Shown: positions 1 through 8,033 of the stretch, piece by piece
How positions within the stretch are numbered: the first letter of the stretch is position 1
Layout of the letters: every line of letters begins with the position of its first letter
Program-made: the position numbers and the translations under genes
From: Cryobacterium melibiosiphilum
GTDB taxonomy: Bacteria > Actinomycetota > Actinomycetes > Actinomycetales > Microbacteriaceae
Assembly (NCBI RefSeq): GCF_003602235.1
Contig: NZ_QZVS01000064.1
Span: 220 to 45,137, forward strand
Direction of reading: 5' to 3'
Length of the DNA: 44,918 nt
Notes under the pieces: model-generated
Seen by the model: the letters and a program-made list of their open reading frames with translations, nothing else
Database searches by the model: none
What the model was told of the DNA's origin: nothing

Positions 1-632
1 AGGATGCTGTCTTCGCCGTCGGTGGTTGTCGTGGTTCCGGTTGTGCCGGTTCCGGTGGTCGGGGCGGTCGGAGTCGTTCCCGTGGAAGTGGTGTCGCCGA
101 GGATGCTGATGGCGTTGCCCTGGACGGTGACCGGCGCGATCACGTCGGGGGCGACCTGGGTGCCGCCGGCGATGCTGTCGTCACCGTCGGTCGTGGCGGC
201 CGGAGCAGGTGCTGCGGCCGGAGCCGGAGCCGGAGCGGCCGCAGGAGTGCTCTGTGAGTCACCGACGACCGAGATGGCGTTGCCGGTGGCGGTGACCGGG
301 GCATCCGCTGCCACGACGGCCTGAGTGCCGGACGCGACGGCGTCAGCGCCCGATGTCGTCGGAGCGGCGACCGGTTGCGCCGCCGGCGCAGTAGCCGGGG
401 CTGCAGTGGCTGGTGCCGCAGAGTTGCTCGAGGAGTCCCCGAGCACGCTGATCGCGTTTCCACTGAGGTCGATCGGGGCGACGACGTCGCTGACGATCTG
501 GCTGCCCGAGACGATTCCGTCTGAGCCCGAGGTGACGGGGGCGTCGGCGGCGTTGGCCGCGCCCATACCGAGAAGGGACAGGCCCCCGACGATGAGGGCG
601 CAATAAATGCCCTTGGATACGAATGAATTCAT
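1..632 (-). CDS. Secreted chaplin-like repeat protein (partial, C-terminus beyond the window)
   Basis: The reading frame starts at an ATG at 632, behind an AGGAG ribosome site, and stays open to the window edge (210 complete codons). Residues 1-28 form a signal peptide ending in an ANA-type cleavage site. The mature part contains at least three units, each reading roughly (D/G)xxSGxQxxxxxxAPVxxxGNAIS(V/I)xGDS, with GNAIS cores at residues 59, 117 and 172. The linkers between them are Ala/Pro-rich, then Gly/Thr-rich. There is no cysteine in the mature part that is visible. GN-containing hydrophobic units on a small secreted protein recall chaplins, the amyloid-forming surface proteins of actinobacteria, but the match is only by pattern. 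It lies 89 bp downstream of another secreted repeat protein and is probably co-transcribed with it. A surface-coat or adhesion role is inference. Confidence 0.8.
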   Translation of the reverse strand, partial: MNSFVSKGIYCALIVGGLSLLGMGAANAADAPVTSGSDGIVSGSQIVSDVVAPIDLSGNAISVLGDSSSNSAAPATAAPATAPAAQPVAAPTTSGADAVASGTQAVVAADAPVTATGNAISVVGDSQSTPAAAPAPAPAAAPAPAATTDGDDSIAGGTQVAPDVIAPVTVQGNAISILGDTTSTGTTPTAPTTGTGTTGTTTTTDGEDSI

Positions 633-721
633 GATGGTTCTGCTCCTATAACGAATGATGGTGTGCTCCCCGAGCGGGGAGACTGTGGTCTGCGTTGCCG
701 GAAAACGGCAGGGCAGACCCA

Positions 722-1654
722 TCAGTCGGGAGTGGAACCGAGGTCGAAGGCGGGCGCCGACGGCAGTGCCGCGACGCCGAAGCTGGACAGAATGCTGGAG
801 GCCAGAACGGCCGCGCGTGGCCCGGTGGGCGAATCGCCCACGGCGGGGGCTGATCCCGACGCGCTGTGCGAGCTGGCACCGGTCGGGGTGGTCGTGAGCA
901 CGATCGGGTCGATCGGTGAGGGTGTCGGCGGGCCGGTCGGAAGGCCGACGGGGGCGCGCTGCGTGGCGCTGGGGGCGACGACGGATGCCCCCGCCAGCCC
1001 GGTCGCGTCGGCTATGGTCGCGCGAACGGCCGGCTCTGCGCCCGAGTCGGGGGTGAAAAGCGAGCTCGTGCCCGCACTCGCCGGGGTGTCCGTGGGCGCG
1101 GTGACCGCCACGGCTGCGGTCACGAGGGGGGTGATCCCGTCGGTGACGGGATCCAGCACGAGTGCCGCAACGGCCGCAGCGTGCGGAAGAACCGGCTCAA
1201 CCACGGGTACCGCGAGGGCTGTGACGGCCGCGACGGGTGCCACGATCGGGTCGATGACCGCGGTGAGAGGCTCGACGACCGCGGCCAGGGGCTGCGCGGC
1301 CGGGGTGACGAATGCGGCCACCGGCGCGATGACCGGGGCCGCGGGAGCCACGGCTGCAGCGACGACGGGCGCAACCGGTTCGACGAGCGGCGCGGCAACG
1401 GCGACAACGGGTGCGGCTATCGGGGCCGCAGCGGGAACGGCGGCGGCCTCGACGGGTGCGATCACCGGCTGCACGATCTCGGACACGCTCGCGGCGACCG
1501 GAATCGTGTCCAGTCCCAGCGGGTCGGCCTCGGCGGTCGACGGCGATACCGCCCCCACTACCAGGCAGACGGCGGTCCAGGCCACGGCGACGGATGCCCC
1601 GATGAGGGCCAGGCGCAGGGCAGCGGGCGTCGAGGAGACAGCGAGGCGATCCAT
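722..1654 (-). CDS. Secreted Ala/Val/Pro-rich low-complexity protein
   Basis: This 310-residue protein starts at an ATG at 1654 after a strong AAGGGGGTG ribosome site. Residues about 12-42 are a hydrophobic signal sequence ending near AEA. Residues about 50-180 repeat a loose PV(V/I)xPVxAxV pattern, giving regularly spaced prolines in a hydrophobic Ala/Val background. The C-terminal third is Ser/Thr/Pro/Gly-rich. No catalytic motif, cysteine pair or sortase signal is visible. It precedes the chaplin-like gene on the same strand, so the two are likely one secreted surface-protein operon. I do not recognise a named family. Low-complexity composition makes remote homology unreliable, but the signal peptide and ribosome site support a real gene. 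Confidence 0.75.
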   Translation of the reverse strand: MDRLAVSSTPAALRLALIGASVAVAWTAVCLVVGAVSPSTAEADPLGLDTIPVAASVSEIVQPVIAPVEAAAVPAAAPIAAPVVAVAAPLVEPVAPVVAAAVAPAAPVIAPVAAFVTPAAQPLAAVVEPLTAVIDPIVAPVAAVTALAVPVVEPVLPHAAAVAALVLDPVTDGITPLVTAAVAVTAPTDTPASAGTSSLFTPDSGAEPAVRATIADATGLAGASVVAPSATQRAPVGLPTGPPTPSPIDPIVLTTTPTGASSHSASGSAPAVGDSPTGPRAAVLASSILSSFGVAALPSAPAFDLGSTPD

Positions 1655-1804
1655 GCGACACCCCCTTGAGCGGGTCAGTTGATCGTGAGTGGGTCAGTTG
1701 GTGTCCTCAGATAAACACGCCACAGACATGCTGTCTACCCCCATCCGGTTATTGGCAGGAATCCTCAGGTTGGGCCCACGGGGGTCGATCTGGGCCCGAT
1801 GGAC

Positions 1805-1832
1805 TTTGGGCACCCTATTTACCTGCTAGGGT
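1805..1832 (+). promoter_or_regulatory. Probable promoter of tRNA-Arg
   Basis: A TTTGGG hexamer (1805-1810), a 16-base spacer and TAGGGT (1827-1832) stand about 40 bases before the mature tRNA 5' end. The -10 fits TANNNT; the -35 is weak. Confidence 0.4.
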
Positions 1833-1871
1833 TTACAAGTTGTCACGGACGAACTAGCCGCCGACAATTGC

Positions 1872-1944
1872 GCGCTCGTAGCTCAACGGATAGAGCATCT
1901 GACTACGGATCAGAAGGTTGGGGGTTCGAATCCCTTCGGGCGCA
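1872..1944 (+). tRNA. tRNA-Arg (anticodon ACG)
   Basis: The 73-base cloverleaf folds fully. The acceptor arms GCGCTCG and CGGGCGC pair with one G-U, the D arm is GCTC/GAGC, the anticodon stem TCTGA/TCAGA holds the loop CTACGGA (anticodon ACG), and the T loop is TTCGAAT. The 3' CCA is not encoded. The A34 of this anticodon is the known target of TadA, whose gene lies at 10743 in the same window. A rho-independent terminator follows immediately. Confidence 0.97.
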
Positions 1945-1950
1945 CAACAG

Positions 1951-1985
1951 AATCCCCCTCGGCTTTGGCCGAGGGGGATTTTTTG
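1951..1985 (+). terminator. Rho-independent terminator of tRNA-Arg
   Basis: Arms AATCCCCCTCGGC and GCCGAGGGGGATT pair over 13 bp around a four-base loop and are followed by a T run, 6 bases after the tRNA. The minus side lacks a T run, so it mainly stops plus-strand transcription. Confidence 0.9.
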
Positions 1986-2030
1986 TCCCCAGCGGACAAG
2001 TGCTCCGGTGTGGCCCGACGCGGGGTCGTC

Positions 2031-2849
2031 TCAGAAGCCGAGGCTGGCAGACAATCGATAGCCAATACCCCGCACGGTCTCGATGCCGTTCATCTCGGCG
2101 CCGGAGTGCGGGCCGGCTCCACTGCCCGGTAGATGCGTCATCTTTCGCCTCAGGTTCGCGATGTGCACCTCCATCGAGCGTTTATCGGAGGCGAGCACGA
2201 TGTTCGACGTCATGACCGTGTCCGTGCGCAACAGCATCACGAGTTCGCGCTTGGTGCACACTCGACCGCGAGCGCGGAAGAGGGCCGCCAGAAGCTCGAA
2301 TTCGCTGCGCGTGAGCGCCAGTGCGATGCCACCGACCTGGGCCAGGCGATCGTGGGGATTCAGACGGAGAAGTCCGTATTCGATCCATTCCTCGGGCGGC
2401 GCTGCCAGACGCATCACAGCACTGCTCGTGTCCGGCGTGACAGCGACGGGCCCGGCCGACGTCTCGGCCGCGCGTCGCAGGACAGACTCGATACGGGCGC
2501 GAACCTCGCGCGTTCGAAAGGGCTTGGAAATGTAGTCGTCGGCGCCGGCAGTCAGCCCGAGGACGACGTCAGTCTCGTCGCTGCGCGCCGAGATCATGAT
2601 GATCCGGGTCGAGCTGATCGCTCGAATACGCCGCAGGGTCTCGAAGCCGTCCATGCCCGGCATCGTGACATCCAGAGTCGTGATCATTGGCTCAACCTGG
2701 GCAATGATGCCGAGTCCATCGAACCCATTCGCGGCGACTCTCACCGTGAACCCGGCTTCACGCAACAGCGATTCGAGCAGCTCCCGCACATCGGGATCAT
2801 CTTCGATGACCACGGCAATGCGCTCAAGCGCACTCGGACTTTCGATCAT
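2031..2849 (-). CDS. OmpR-family response regulator
   Basis: The 272-residue protein has an N-terminal receiver domain (residues about 10-125) and a C-terminal winged-helix DNA-binding domain (about 165-268). The receiver keeps the acidic pair D17/D18, the phospho-acceptor D60 in LDVTMPGMDG, the switch residue S87 and K109 in the ISKPF motif. The winged helix has the usual LTRSEFELL and ETVRGIGYRL signatures. The DNA-binding domain carries an insertion before the last strand (about residues 237-252, Gly/Ser/His-rich), longer than usual. It starts at an ATG at 2849 behind GGGGGGAACTA and lies 59 bp downstream of the kinase gene on the same strand, so the two form a two-component operon. Its target genes are unknown. 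Confidence 0.92.
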   Translation of the reverse strand: MIESPSALERIAVVIEDDPDVRELLESLLREAGFTVRVAANGFDGLGIIAQVEPMITTLDVTMPGMDGFETLRRIRAISSTRIIMISARSDETDVVLGLTAGADDYISKPFRTREVRARIESVLRRAAETSAGPVAVTPDTSSAVMRLAAPPEEWIEYGLLRLNPHDRLAQVGGIALALTRSEFELLAALFRARGRVCTKRELVMLLRTDTVMTSNIVLASDKRSMEVHIANLRRKMTHLPGSGAGPHSGAEMNGIETVRGIGYRLSASLGF

Positions 2850-2908
2850 TAGTTCCCCCCGAACCGCGGTATCGTGCCGCGGTCACATTCTACGGTCGCG
2901 GCCACCGG

Positions 2909-4534
2909 TCAGGGCCGGGGACGCACAGGGAGGGTCAGCCGAAAGAGACTTGCCGATGCCTCATCGGCGATGAAAATGAGATCACCGCCGTGACGGCGGG
3001 CGATATCCCGACTGATGCTGAGGCCGAGCCCCAAACCCGAGGCAACCCCGGTCTGCGCTGCCGGGCTTCGAAAGTGAAGGTCGAAGATCTGCGCCCGGTC
3101 GGCCTCTCGCACCCCGGTCCCGGTGTCCGCGACTGCGAGAGCGACGAAATCGCCCACGACGGATGCCGCGATCGTCACGGTCCCGCCGACCCGATTGTAT
3201 TTCGTGGCGTTTGTGAGGAGGTTGTCGATAACCTGTCGTACCCGGTGCGGGTCGGCCACCGCCAGCACTGGGGGGCCCTCCGTGAGCCAAACGGTGATCG
3301 CCCGGACGTCGGCGGCTGCCCGATTCGAGGCGATCGCATCCATGACCATCTGCCGAAGGTCGAATTCGGCCGGCACCAGCGGGAGAAGGGCGCTGGAGGT
3401 GCTGCGCGCTTCGAGCAGATCAGACAGGATCGACTCCATCCGTTCGCCGCCGCGCAGTATCACCGTCGATCGCCGCACGACCGTTGCCGGCTGGTCGTTG
3501 TCTCTGAGCACGAGTTCCGCGTTGCCGATGATGGCCGTGAGCGGAGTGCGCAGCTCATGGGTGACCATGGAGATCAGGTCGTCGCGGGCCCGCATGGCGC
3601 TCAGCTCGCGGGTCACGTTACGCAGCAAGAGGACGGTTCCGCGGTCGCGGGTATCGGCTGCGTCCATCGTGCGCGAGGTTGCCGAAAATGCCACGGGAGT
3701 GTCTGCGGAGCTGCCGGCCCAGCCCAGCACGCCGTCGAAGGCCTCGCCGTTGCGCGATCTCACGAACGGGCTGTCTGCCCGGGGGAAGGGAGTGACGCCA
3801 TCCGTCTGCAAGAAGCCCGGCATCGGCGTGGAAGGGGTTGCCGTCGCGTCGAGGGTGGGCCAGTTAGCCTGGCTCACCCGATTGGTCAGCGTCACCGAGC
3901 CCTGCCGGTCGAAGGCAATCACGCCGAAGTCGACCGCGTTGATGATTTCGGACAGCAGGGTGCTGCTCTGCTCGGCCTTCTGCAGTGCCGCCCGGGTGAG
4001 GGCCGACTGCGCGGCGAGCGTGGCCCGGTCGCGGCGGATGCGACGCCCGGACGCCCAGGCGGCGGTCATGAGGATGGCGACCAGCAGCGGATAGGTGACG
4101 GTGCGTGTCGTGCCAGCCGCATCTAGGGTGGCGAATCCCGCATACGTAGCTGCGGGCGTCAGCGCTGCCACGAGCAGGCCCCCGCCGAGGGCTGCCCGCA
4201 GGCCGAACGAAAATGCCAGCCACAGCAGGGGCAGGAGGACCAGCTGGCCGTCACCGAGGGGGCCCAAGCCCTCGGAGGTAACCATCAGGCGGATACCCAC
4301 GATATCCGCGAGGGGAATCACGACGGCGAAGCGGAGCAGCCGCGTCGTGCGTCGGACCCTGAGCAGCGCCAGAGTGACCAGGGCGACGATGCACAGGCCG
4401 GACAGATACAGACCGACGTTCAATTCGCTCGCATGCAGGGCCAAAACAGTGCAACCGGTGACCACGAGCGGAACAGCGACGATGAGCTGAAATTCCAAGA
4501 GTCGCGTGCCTGGCACTGTGCTCATGGTTCCCAT
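2909..4534 (-). CDS. Membrane sensor histidine kinase
   Basis: The 541-residue protein has a hydrophobic N-terminal sensor of about six membrane segments (residues about 12-165), a linker coiled region (about 170-195), a PAS-like domain (about 195-310), a dimerisation/phosphoacceptor domain with H326 in MVTHELRTPL, and a C-terminal ATPase domain. The ATPase has the N box DNLLTNATKYN and glycine boxes ADTGTG and GLGLGLS. The periplasmic loops are short, so it probably senses through the membrane or cytosol. I chose the ATG at 4534 because TAAGCT (4546-4541) stands exactly 6 bases before it, as for a leaderless mRNA; the ATG at 4525 is possible. It is the cognate kinase of the downstream response regulator. 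The signal is unknown. Confidence 0.93.
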   Translation of the reverse strand: MGTMSTVPGTRLLEFQLIVAVPLVVTGCTVLALHASELNVGLYLSGLCIVALVTLALLRVRRTTRLLRFAVVIPLADIVGIRLMVTSEGLGPLGDGQLVLLPLLWLAFSFGLRAALGGGLLVAALTPAATYAGFATLDAAGTTRTVTYPLLVAILMTAAWASGRRIRRDRATLAAQSALTRAALQKAEQSSTLLSEIINAVDFGVIAFDRQGSVTLTNRVSQANWPTLDATATPSTPMPGFLQTDGVTPFPRADSPFVRSRNGEAFDGVLGWAGSSADTPVAFSATSRTMDAADTRDRGTVLLLRNVTRELSAMRARDDLISMVTHELRTPLTAIIGNAELVLRDNDQPATVVRRSTVILRGGERMESILSDLLEARSTSSALLPLVPAEFDLRQMVMDAIASNRAAADVRAITVWLTEGPPVLAVADPHRVRQVIDNLLTNATKYNRVGGTVTIAASVVGDFVALAVADTGTGVREADRAQIFDLHFRSPAAQTGVASGLGLGLSISRDIARRHGGDLIFIADEASASLFRLTLPVRPRP

Positions 4535-4540
4535 CTCGCC

Positions 4541-4546
4541 AGCTTA
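4541..4546 (-). promoter_or_regulatory. -10 element of the histidine kinase (leaderless start)
   Basis: TAAGCT on the minus strand ends 6 bases before the ATG at 4534, predicting transcription that starts at or next to the start codon. Confidence 0.45.
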
Positions 4547-4739
4547 GGTTCTCGACACATGGGCCCCCCTAATCGGGTGACGATACAAAAAAATGCGCAA
4601 ACGCTGCGTCAAATCGGTGCTTTTTTACCGTGGCCGCGGCCGGATGGGTGCCAGTCTGAAAGAACCCCAACGTTGGGGTGTGCGGGCAGTAACGGAACCA
4701 CTTCATCAGCCTGCGAGGTCAGATAGAGGGACTCACATC

Positions 4740-5729
4740 ATGAAACAGAAGACTATGGGTGCCCGCCGTCGTGCCCCCAACGCCGGCACGCTCGCTGTGT
4801 CTTATGACGCGGCTCCGGCACGCACCGTCAGCGGCTGGAACAGCCCCGGCATCCGCCAGCCGCAGGGCACCGCGGTCGACTCTGCCAGCAACTTCTACGT
4901 GCTCATGGAGAGCAAGATCACGGTGTACTCGCCGGCCAGCCCCGAGCCGATTCGCACCATCGAGGGTGACCTGACCGGCATCGACAACCCGTTCGGCTTC
5001 GCGCTCGACGCCGACGATTATCTGTACGTGCCCAACAGCGCACGGGACGCCGTGCTCGTGTTCGCGCCGGAGGCCGACGGCAATGTCGCGCCGCAGCGGC
5101 TGCTGGTCGGCCCCGGCACCGGCCTGAACGGACCAGAAGCCGTCGCCGTCAGCCCGGATGGCGTGCTCTATGTGGCCAACTATGAAGCGAAGTCGATCAC
5201 CGTATATGCCCCGGGTGCCAGCGGCGATGAGGCGCCGATTCGCACGATCACGGGCTCCGAAACGGGAATCTATTACATTCGCGGCATGGCGGTCGGCGCA
5301 GACGGCAGTCTGTATGCGATCAACAACCGGTCCTCAGAAATCCTCGTCTTCGGTCCGGACGCGACGCGCAATATCGCGCCGACCATCACGGACGGCAAGG
5401 CCCAGGGGCTGACGAATCTGTCGGGCATCGCGGTCGACGCCAACGGCTACATCCTGGTGACCGACTGTGCCAGCTTCTCGGTCTTGATCTTCGCCTCGCT
5501 CGGTGAGGAATCGCCCGAGCCCGTGACCCGCATCAGCGGGGCCGCGAGCCACCTGGACTACCCGACCGGCGTCGCCGTCGACGGCGACCACAACGTCTAC
5601 GTGGCGAACTGGGGCAACTGGTCGATCACCGTCTATACCGCGCACCCTGCGGTCGACGAATCGTCGGCCTTCCCGACGACGGGTGCCCTGGCGGCACCCC
5701 GGCATCGGCCGCGGCACCGCCCGCTGTGA
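4740..5729 (+). CDS. NHL-repeat beta-propeller protein
   Basis: The 329-residue protein is built of about six NHL-type repeats between residues about 30 and 310. Each carries variants of PxGxAVDxxGxxYVxNxxxxxITVY, the blade pattern of NHL and SMP-30-like propellers. The ATG at 4740 follows an AGAGGGA ribosome site; an in-frame upstream start at 4593 has none. The N-terminus is basic (RRR at residues 9-11) but has no hydrophobic stretch, so no signal peptide is visible although many bacterial NHL proteins are exported. The C-terminus ends in a His/Arg/Pro-rich tail. It lies 27 bp before the photolyase gene. The propeller is probably a binding or scaffolding module; the ligand is unknown. Confidence 0.85.
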   Translation: MKQKTMGARRRAPNAGTLAVSYDAAPARTVSGWNSPGIRQPQGTAVDSASNFYVLMESKITVYSPASPEPIRTIEGDLTGIDNPFGFALDADDYLYVPNSARDAVLVFAPEADGNVAPQRLLVGPGTGLNGPEAVAVSPDGVLYVANYEAKSITVYAPGASGDEAPIRTITGSETGIYYIRGMAVGADGSLYAINNRSSEILVFGPDATRNIAPTITDGKAQGLTNLSGIAVDANGYILVTDCASFSVLIFASLGEESPEPVTRISGAASHLDYPTGVAVDGDHNVYVANWGNWSITVYTAHPAVDESSAFPTTGALAAPRHRPRHRPL

Positions 5730-5743
5730 GCCGCGGCCGCCGG

Positions 5744-5749
5744 TAGACT
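5744..5749 (+). promoter_or_regulatory. -10 element of the photolyase gene (leaderless start)
   Basis: TAGACT ends 7 bases before the ATG at 5757, and no Shine-Dalgarno sequence is present. Confidence 0.45.
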
Positions 5750-5756
5750 CGGCGGC

Positions 5757-7235
5757 ATGTCGACGCCGCGGTTTCTGTTCGCCGATCAGCTCGGACCGCA
5801 CTTCGACGACGGCGGCGCCATCGTGCTCGTCGAGGCGACGGCGGTGCTGGGGCGGCGCACCTACCACCGGGCCAAGGCCCATCTGATTCTGAGCGCGCTG
5901 CGCCATCGGGCGCGTGAGCTCGGCGACCGGGTCGAGTTTCTGCGTGCCGAGCACTATCGGGATGTGCTCCGCGGCCGAGACCTCGAGGTGATCAACCCCA
6001 CCTCGTGGGGATCACGCGCCCTGGTCGCCGAGCTGGGGGCTACCGTGCTGCCCAGTCGCGGCTTCGTCACGAGCGAGCAGGATTTCGCGCAGTGGGCCGC
6101 CGGGCGGCCGACATCGCGGCTGCTGATGGAGGACTTCTACCGCACCGTGCGCACATCGACCGGGGTGCTGATGCGCGGCTCCGAACCGGAGGGCGCGCGC
6201 TTCAACTTCGACCACGACAACCGGCAGCCGCCGCCGAAGGGCGCGGTCAGCCTGGGGCTTCCGGATGTCTGGGCTCCCGTCGAGGACGAGATCGACGCCG
6301 AGGTGCGCCGCGACCTGGACCGGCTCGTGGCCGAGGGGCGGGTGCACCTCATCGGAGCCGACGGACCACGCCGGTTCGCCGCCACCCGGGCGGAAGCCCT
6401 TGCGGCGCTCGACGATTTCATCGAGACCCGGCTGGCCGACTTCGGCCCGTTCGAGGACGCATCGCTGACCGGCGACAGCGAGATGGCCCATTCCCGGCTG
6501 AGCGTTCCGCTTAACCTGGGCCTGCTGCATCCGCAGGAGGTGATCGACGCGGTCGTGGCCGCCTACTACGGCGGTGGAGCTCACCGCGGCGGGGCACCGC
6601 TCGCAAGCGTCGAGGCGGTCGTGCGGCAGATCATGGGATGGCGGGACTGGGTCTGGCACCTGTACTGGCACCTCGGCGAAGACTACGTCGCCGAGAGTAA
6701 TTTCCTGGCCGCGAACGAGCCGCTGCCGGCGGCGTTTCTGGAGTTGGACGGGGCGTCCGTCAAGGCCCGGTGTCTGAGCCATGTGCTCGACGAGGTCAAC
6801 CGCACGGGCTGGGCCCATCACATTCAGCGGCTGATGATTCTCGGCAACTGGTCGCTGCAACGGGGCTACCAGCCGGCCGCGCTCAGCGACTGGTTCATCA
6901 ATGCCTTCGTCGACGGCACGCCGTGGGTCATGCCAGCCAACGTGGTGGGCATGTCCCAGCACGCCGACGGCGGCATCGTCGCTACGAAGCCCTACGCCTC
7001 CGGCGGCGCCTACATCTCGAAGATGACGGACTTCTGCGGCGCCTGCCGGTTCAACCCGAAGGTGCGGCTCGGGCCGGATGCCTGCCCCTTCACCGCCGGA
7101 TACTGGGCTTTCCTCGACCGGGTCGAGCCCCGCATCCGCGGGAATCACCGCATGAGCCAACCGCTCGCAGGGCTGCGCCGGCTGGCCGATCGCGACGCGG
7201 TCGTCGAGCAGGAGCGGCACCGCACGATCTGGTAG
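5757..7235 (+). CDS. Iron-sulfur bacterial cryptochrome/photolyase (FeS-BCP type)
   Basis: The 492-residue protein matches the deoxyribodipyrimidine photolyase-related family, flavoproteins that use light to repair (6-4) photoproducts or act as cryptochromes. The N-terminal alpha/beta antenna domain spans residues about 4-130 and the helical FAD domain about 200-480. Four cysteines, C339, C427, C430 and C443, occur with spacing 88-3-13. From memory this equals the spacing of the [4Fe-4S] ligands in Agrobacterium PhrB. The motif GNWSLQRG followed by DWF lies in the FAD-binding region. The start at 5757 lacks a ribosome site but has TAGACT 7 bases before it. It is the last plus-strand gene before a convergent short-chain dehydrogenase 23 bp away. 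DNA repair is the likely role; a photoreceptor role cannot be excluded. Confidence 0.93.
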   Translation: MSTPRFLFADQLGPHFDDGGAIVLVEATAVLGRRTYHRAKAHLILSALRHRARELGDRVEFLRAEHYRDVLRGRDLEVINPTSWGSRALVAELGATVLPSRGFVTSEQDFAQWAAGRPTSRLLMEDFYRTVRTSTGVLMRGSEPEGARFNFDHDNRQPPPKGAVSLGLPDVWAPVEDEIDAEVRRDLDRLVAEGRVHLIGADGPRRFAATRAEALAALDDFIETRLADFGPFEDASLTGDSEMAHSRLSVPLNLGLLHPQEVIDAVVAAYYGGGAHRGGAPLASVEAVVRQIMGWRDWVWHLYWHLGEDYVAESNFLAANEPLPAAFLELDGASVKARCLSHVLDEVNRTGWAHHIQRLMILGNWSLQRGYQPAALSDWFINAFVDGTPWVMPANVVGMSQHADGGIVATKPYASGGAYISKMTDFCGACRFNPKVRLGPDACPFTAGYWAFLDRVEPRIRGNHRMSQPLAGLRRLADRDAVVEQERHRTIW

Positions 7236-7258
7236 CGCCCGTCTCCGGGGAGTGGGAC

Positions 7259-7969
7259 CTAGTCGGCTGCCGGGTCGGTGAACGCCGAGCTCGGCAGGTC
7301 GCGCTCGCCGCTGATGATGGCCGCCACGATGCGGCGAGCAACGACCGCAGGGTCGAGCCCCGGGGCCAGTTTCGGCGCGGCGCCTTCGAGGGCTCGCGAC
7401 ACGAGGCCGGTCTCGGTGTGCCCGGGACGCGCGTCGAGAACGCGGATGCCCGCCCGGCGCAGCTCGCGGCCGGTCGCCTTGCCCCACGCGGCAAGGGCGG
7501 CCTTCGACGCGGAGTACGCCGCCATATTCGCCGTGGGAACCTCGCTGACGACGCCGCTCAGGGTGAGCACGAAGGGCTCCCGGCCGGCAGCGGCCGAGGC
7601 GGTCAGCGGCGCGATCGCGGCGCGCAGCAGCCGCATCGGGGCGAGGACGTTCACCGCGAAGAGGGCGTCGAGGGTGCCGTCGCTGATCTCAGTCGCCGCA
7701 CCGAAGGCGACGACCCCGGAGGCGTTGACGATGCCGTCGAGCGCCCCGTGGGCCTCGAGGGCCTGCCTGATCAAGGCGTCGGCCGCCGCCGGGTCAGTCA
7801 GATCGGCCGCGACGATCGTCGCGGCCAGCCCGAGCGCCTCGAGTCGGCCGCGGTCGCGGCCAGTGAGCACCAGATCCGCACCCTCGGCGGCCAGGAGCCG
7901 GGCGATCTCACCCCCGAGCACTCCGGAGGCACCACAGACAAGAATTGTTGAGCCGGTCAGCGAGGTCAT
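7259..7969 (-). CDS. Short-chain dehydrogenase/reductase
   Basis: The 236-residue protein is a classical SDR. It has the nucleotide-binding motif GASGVLG (residues about 14-20), the Arg of TGRDR that favours NADP, the NASG strand motif, a catalytic Ser in TLSGVV and the YSASK catalytic pair. After the active site come PGHTET and a helical substrate-binding end. The substrate cannot be told from the sequence. It starts at an ATG at 7969, five bases after TACCGT on the minus strand, and lies 64 bp downstream of a MarR gene on the same strand. The pair is probably regulated together, as MarR regulators often control neighbouring oxidoreductases, but this is inference. Confidence 0.9.
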   Translation of the reverse strand: MTSLTGSTILVCGASGVLGGEIARLLAAEGADLVLTGRDRGRLEALGLAATIVAADLTDPAAADALIRQALEAHGALDGIVNASGVVAFGAATEISDGTLDALFAVNVLAPMRLLRAAIAPLTASAAAGREPFVLTLSGVVSEVPTANMAAYSASKAALAAWGKATGRELRRAGIRVLDARPGHTETGLVSRALEGAAPKLAPGLDPAVVARRIVAAIISGERDLPSSAFTDPAAD

Positions 7970-8033
7970 GACTCACGGTAGCGCGGACCGTGGCACGCGT
8001 GCAGCCCCCGCGCGGCGCGGTCGCGTGGGGCGG

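Noticed and set aside
1181..1669. Gly/Asp/Arg-rich plus-strand frame opposite the secreted repeat protein
   Set aside because: Its composition mirrors the antisense of Ala/Val/Pro repeats; no ribosome site or homology.
4593..4739. N-terminal extension of the NHL protein
   Set aside because: No ribosome site at 4593, and the ATG at 4740 has a good one.
6012..7487. Minus-strand frame of 491 codons opposite the photolyase
   Set aside because: Antisense shadow with no recognisable domain.
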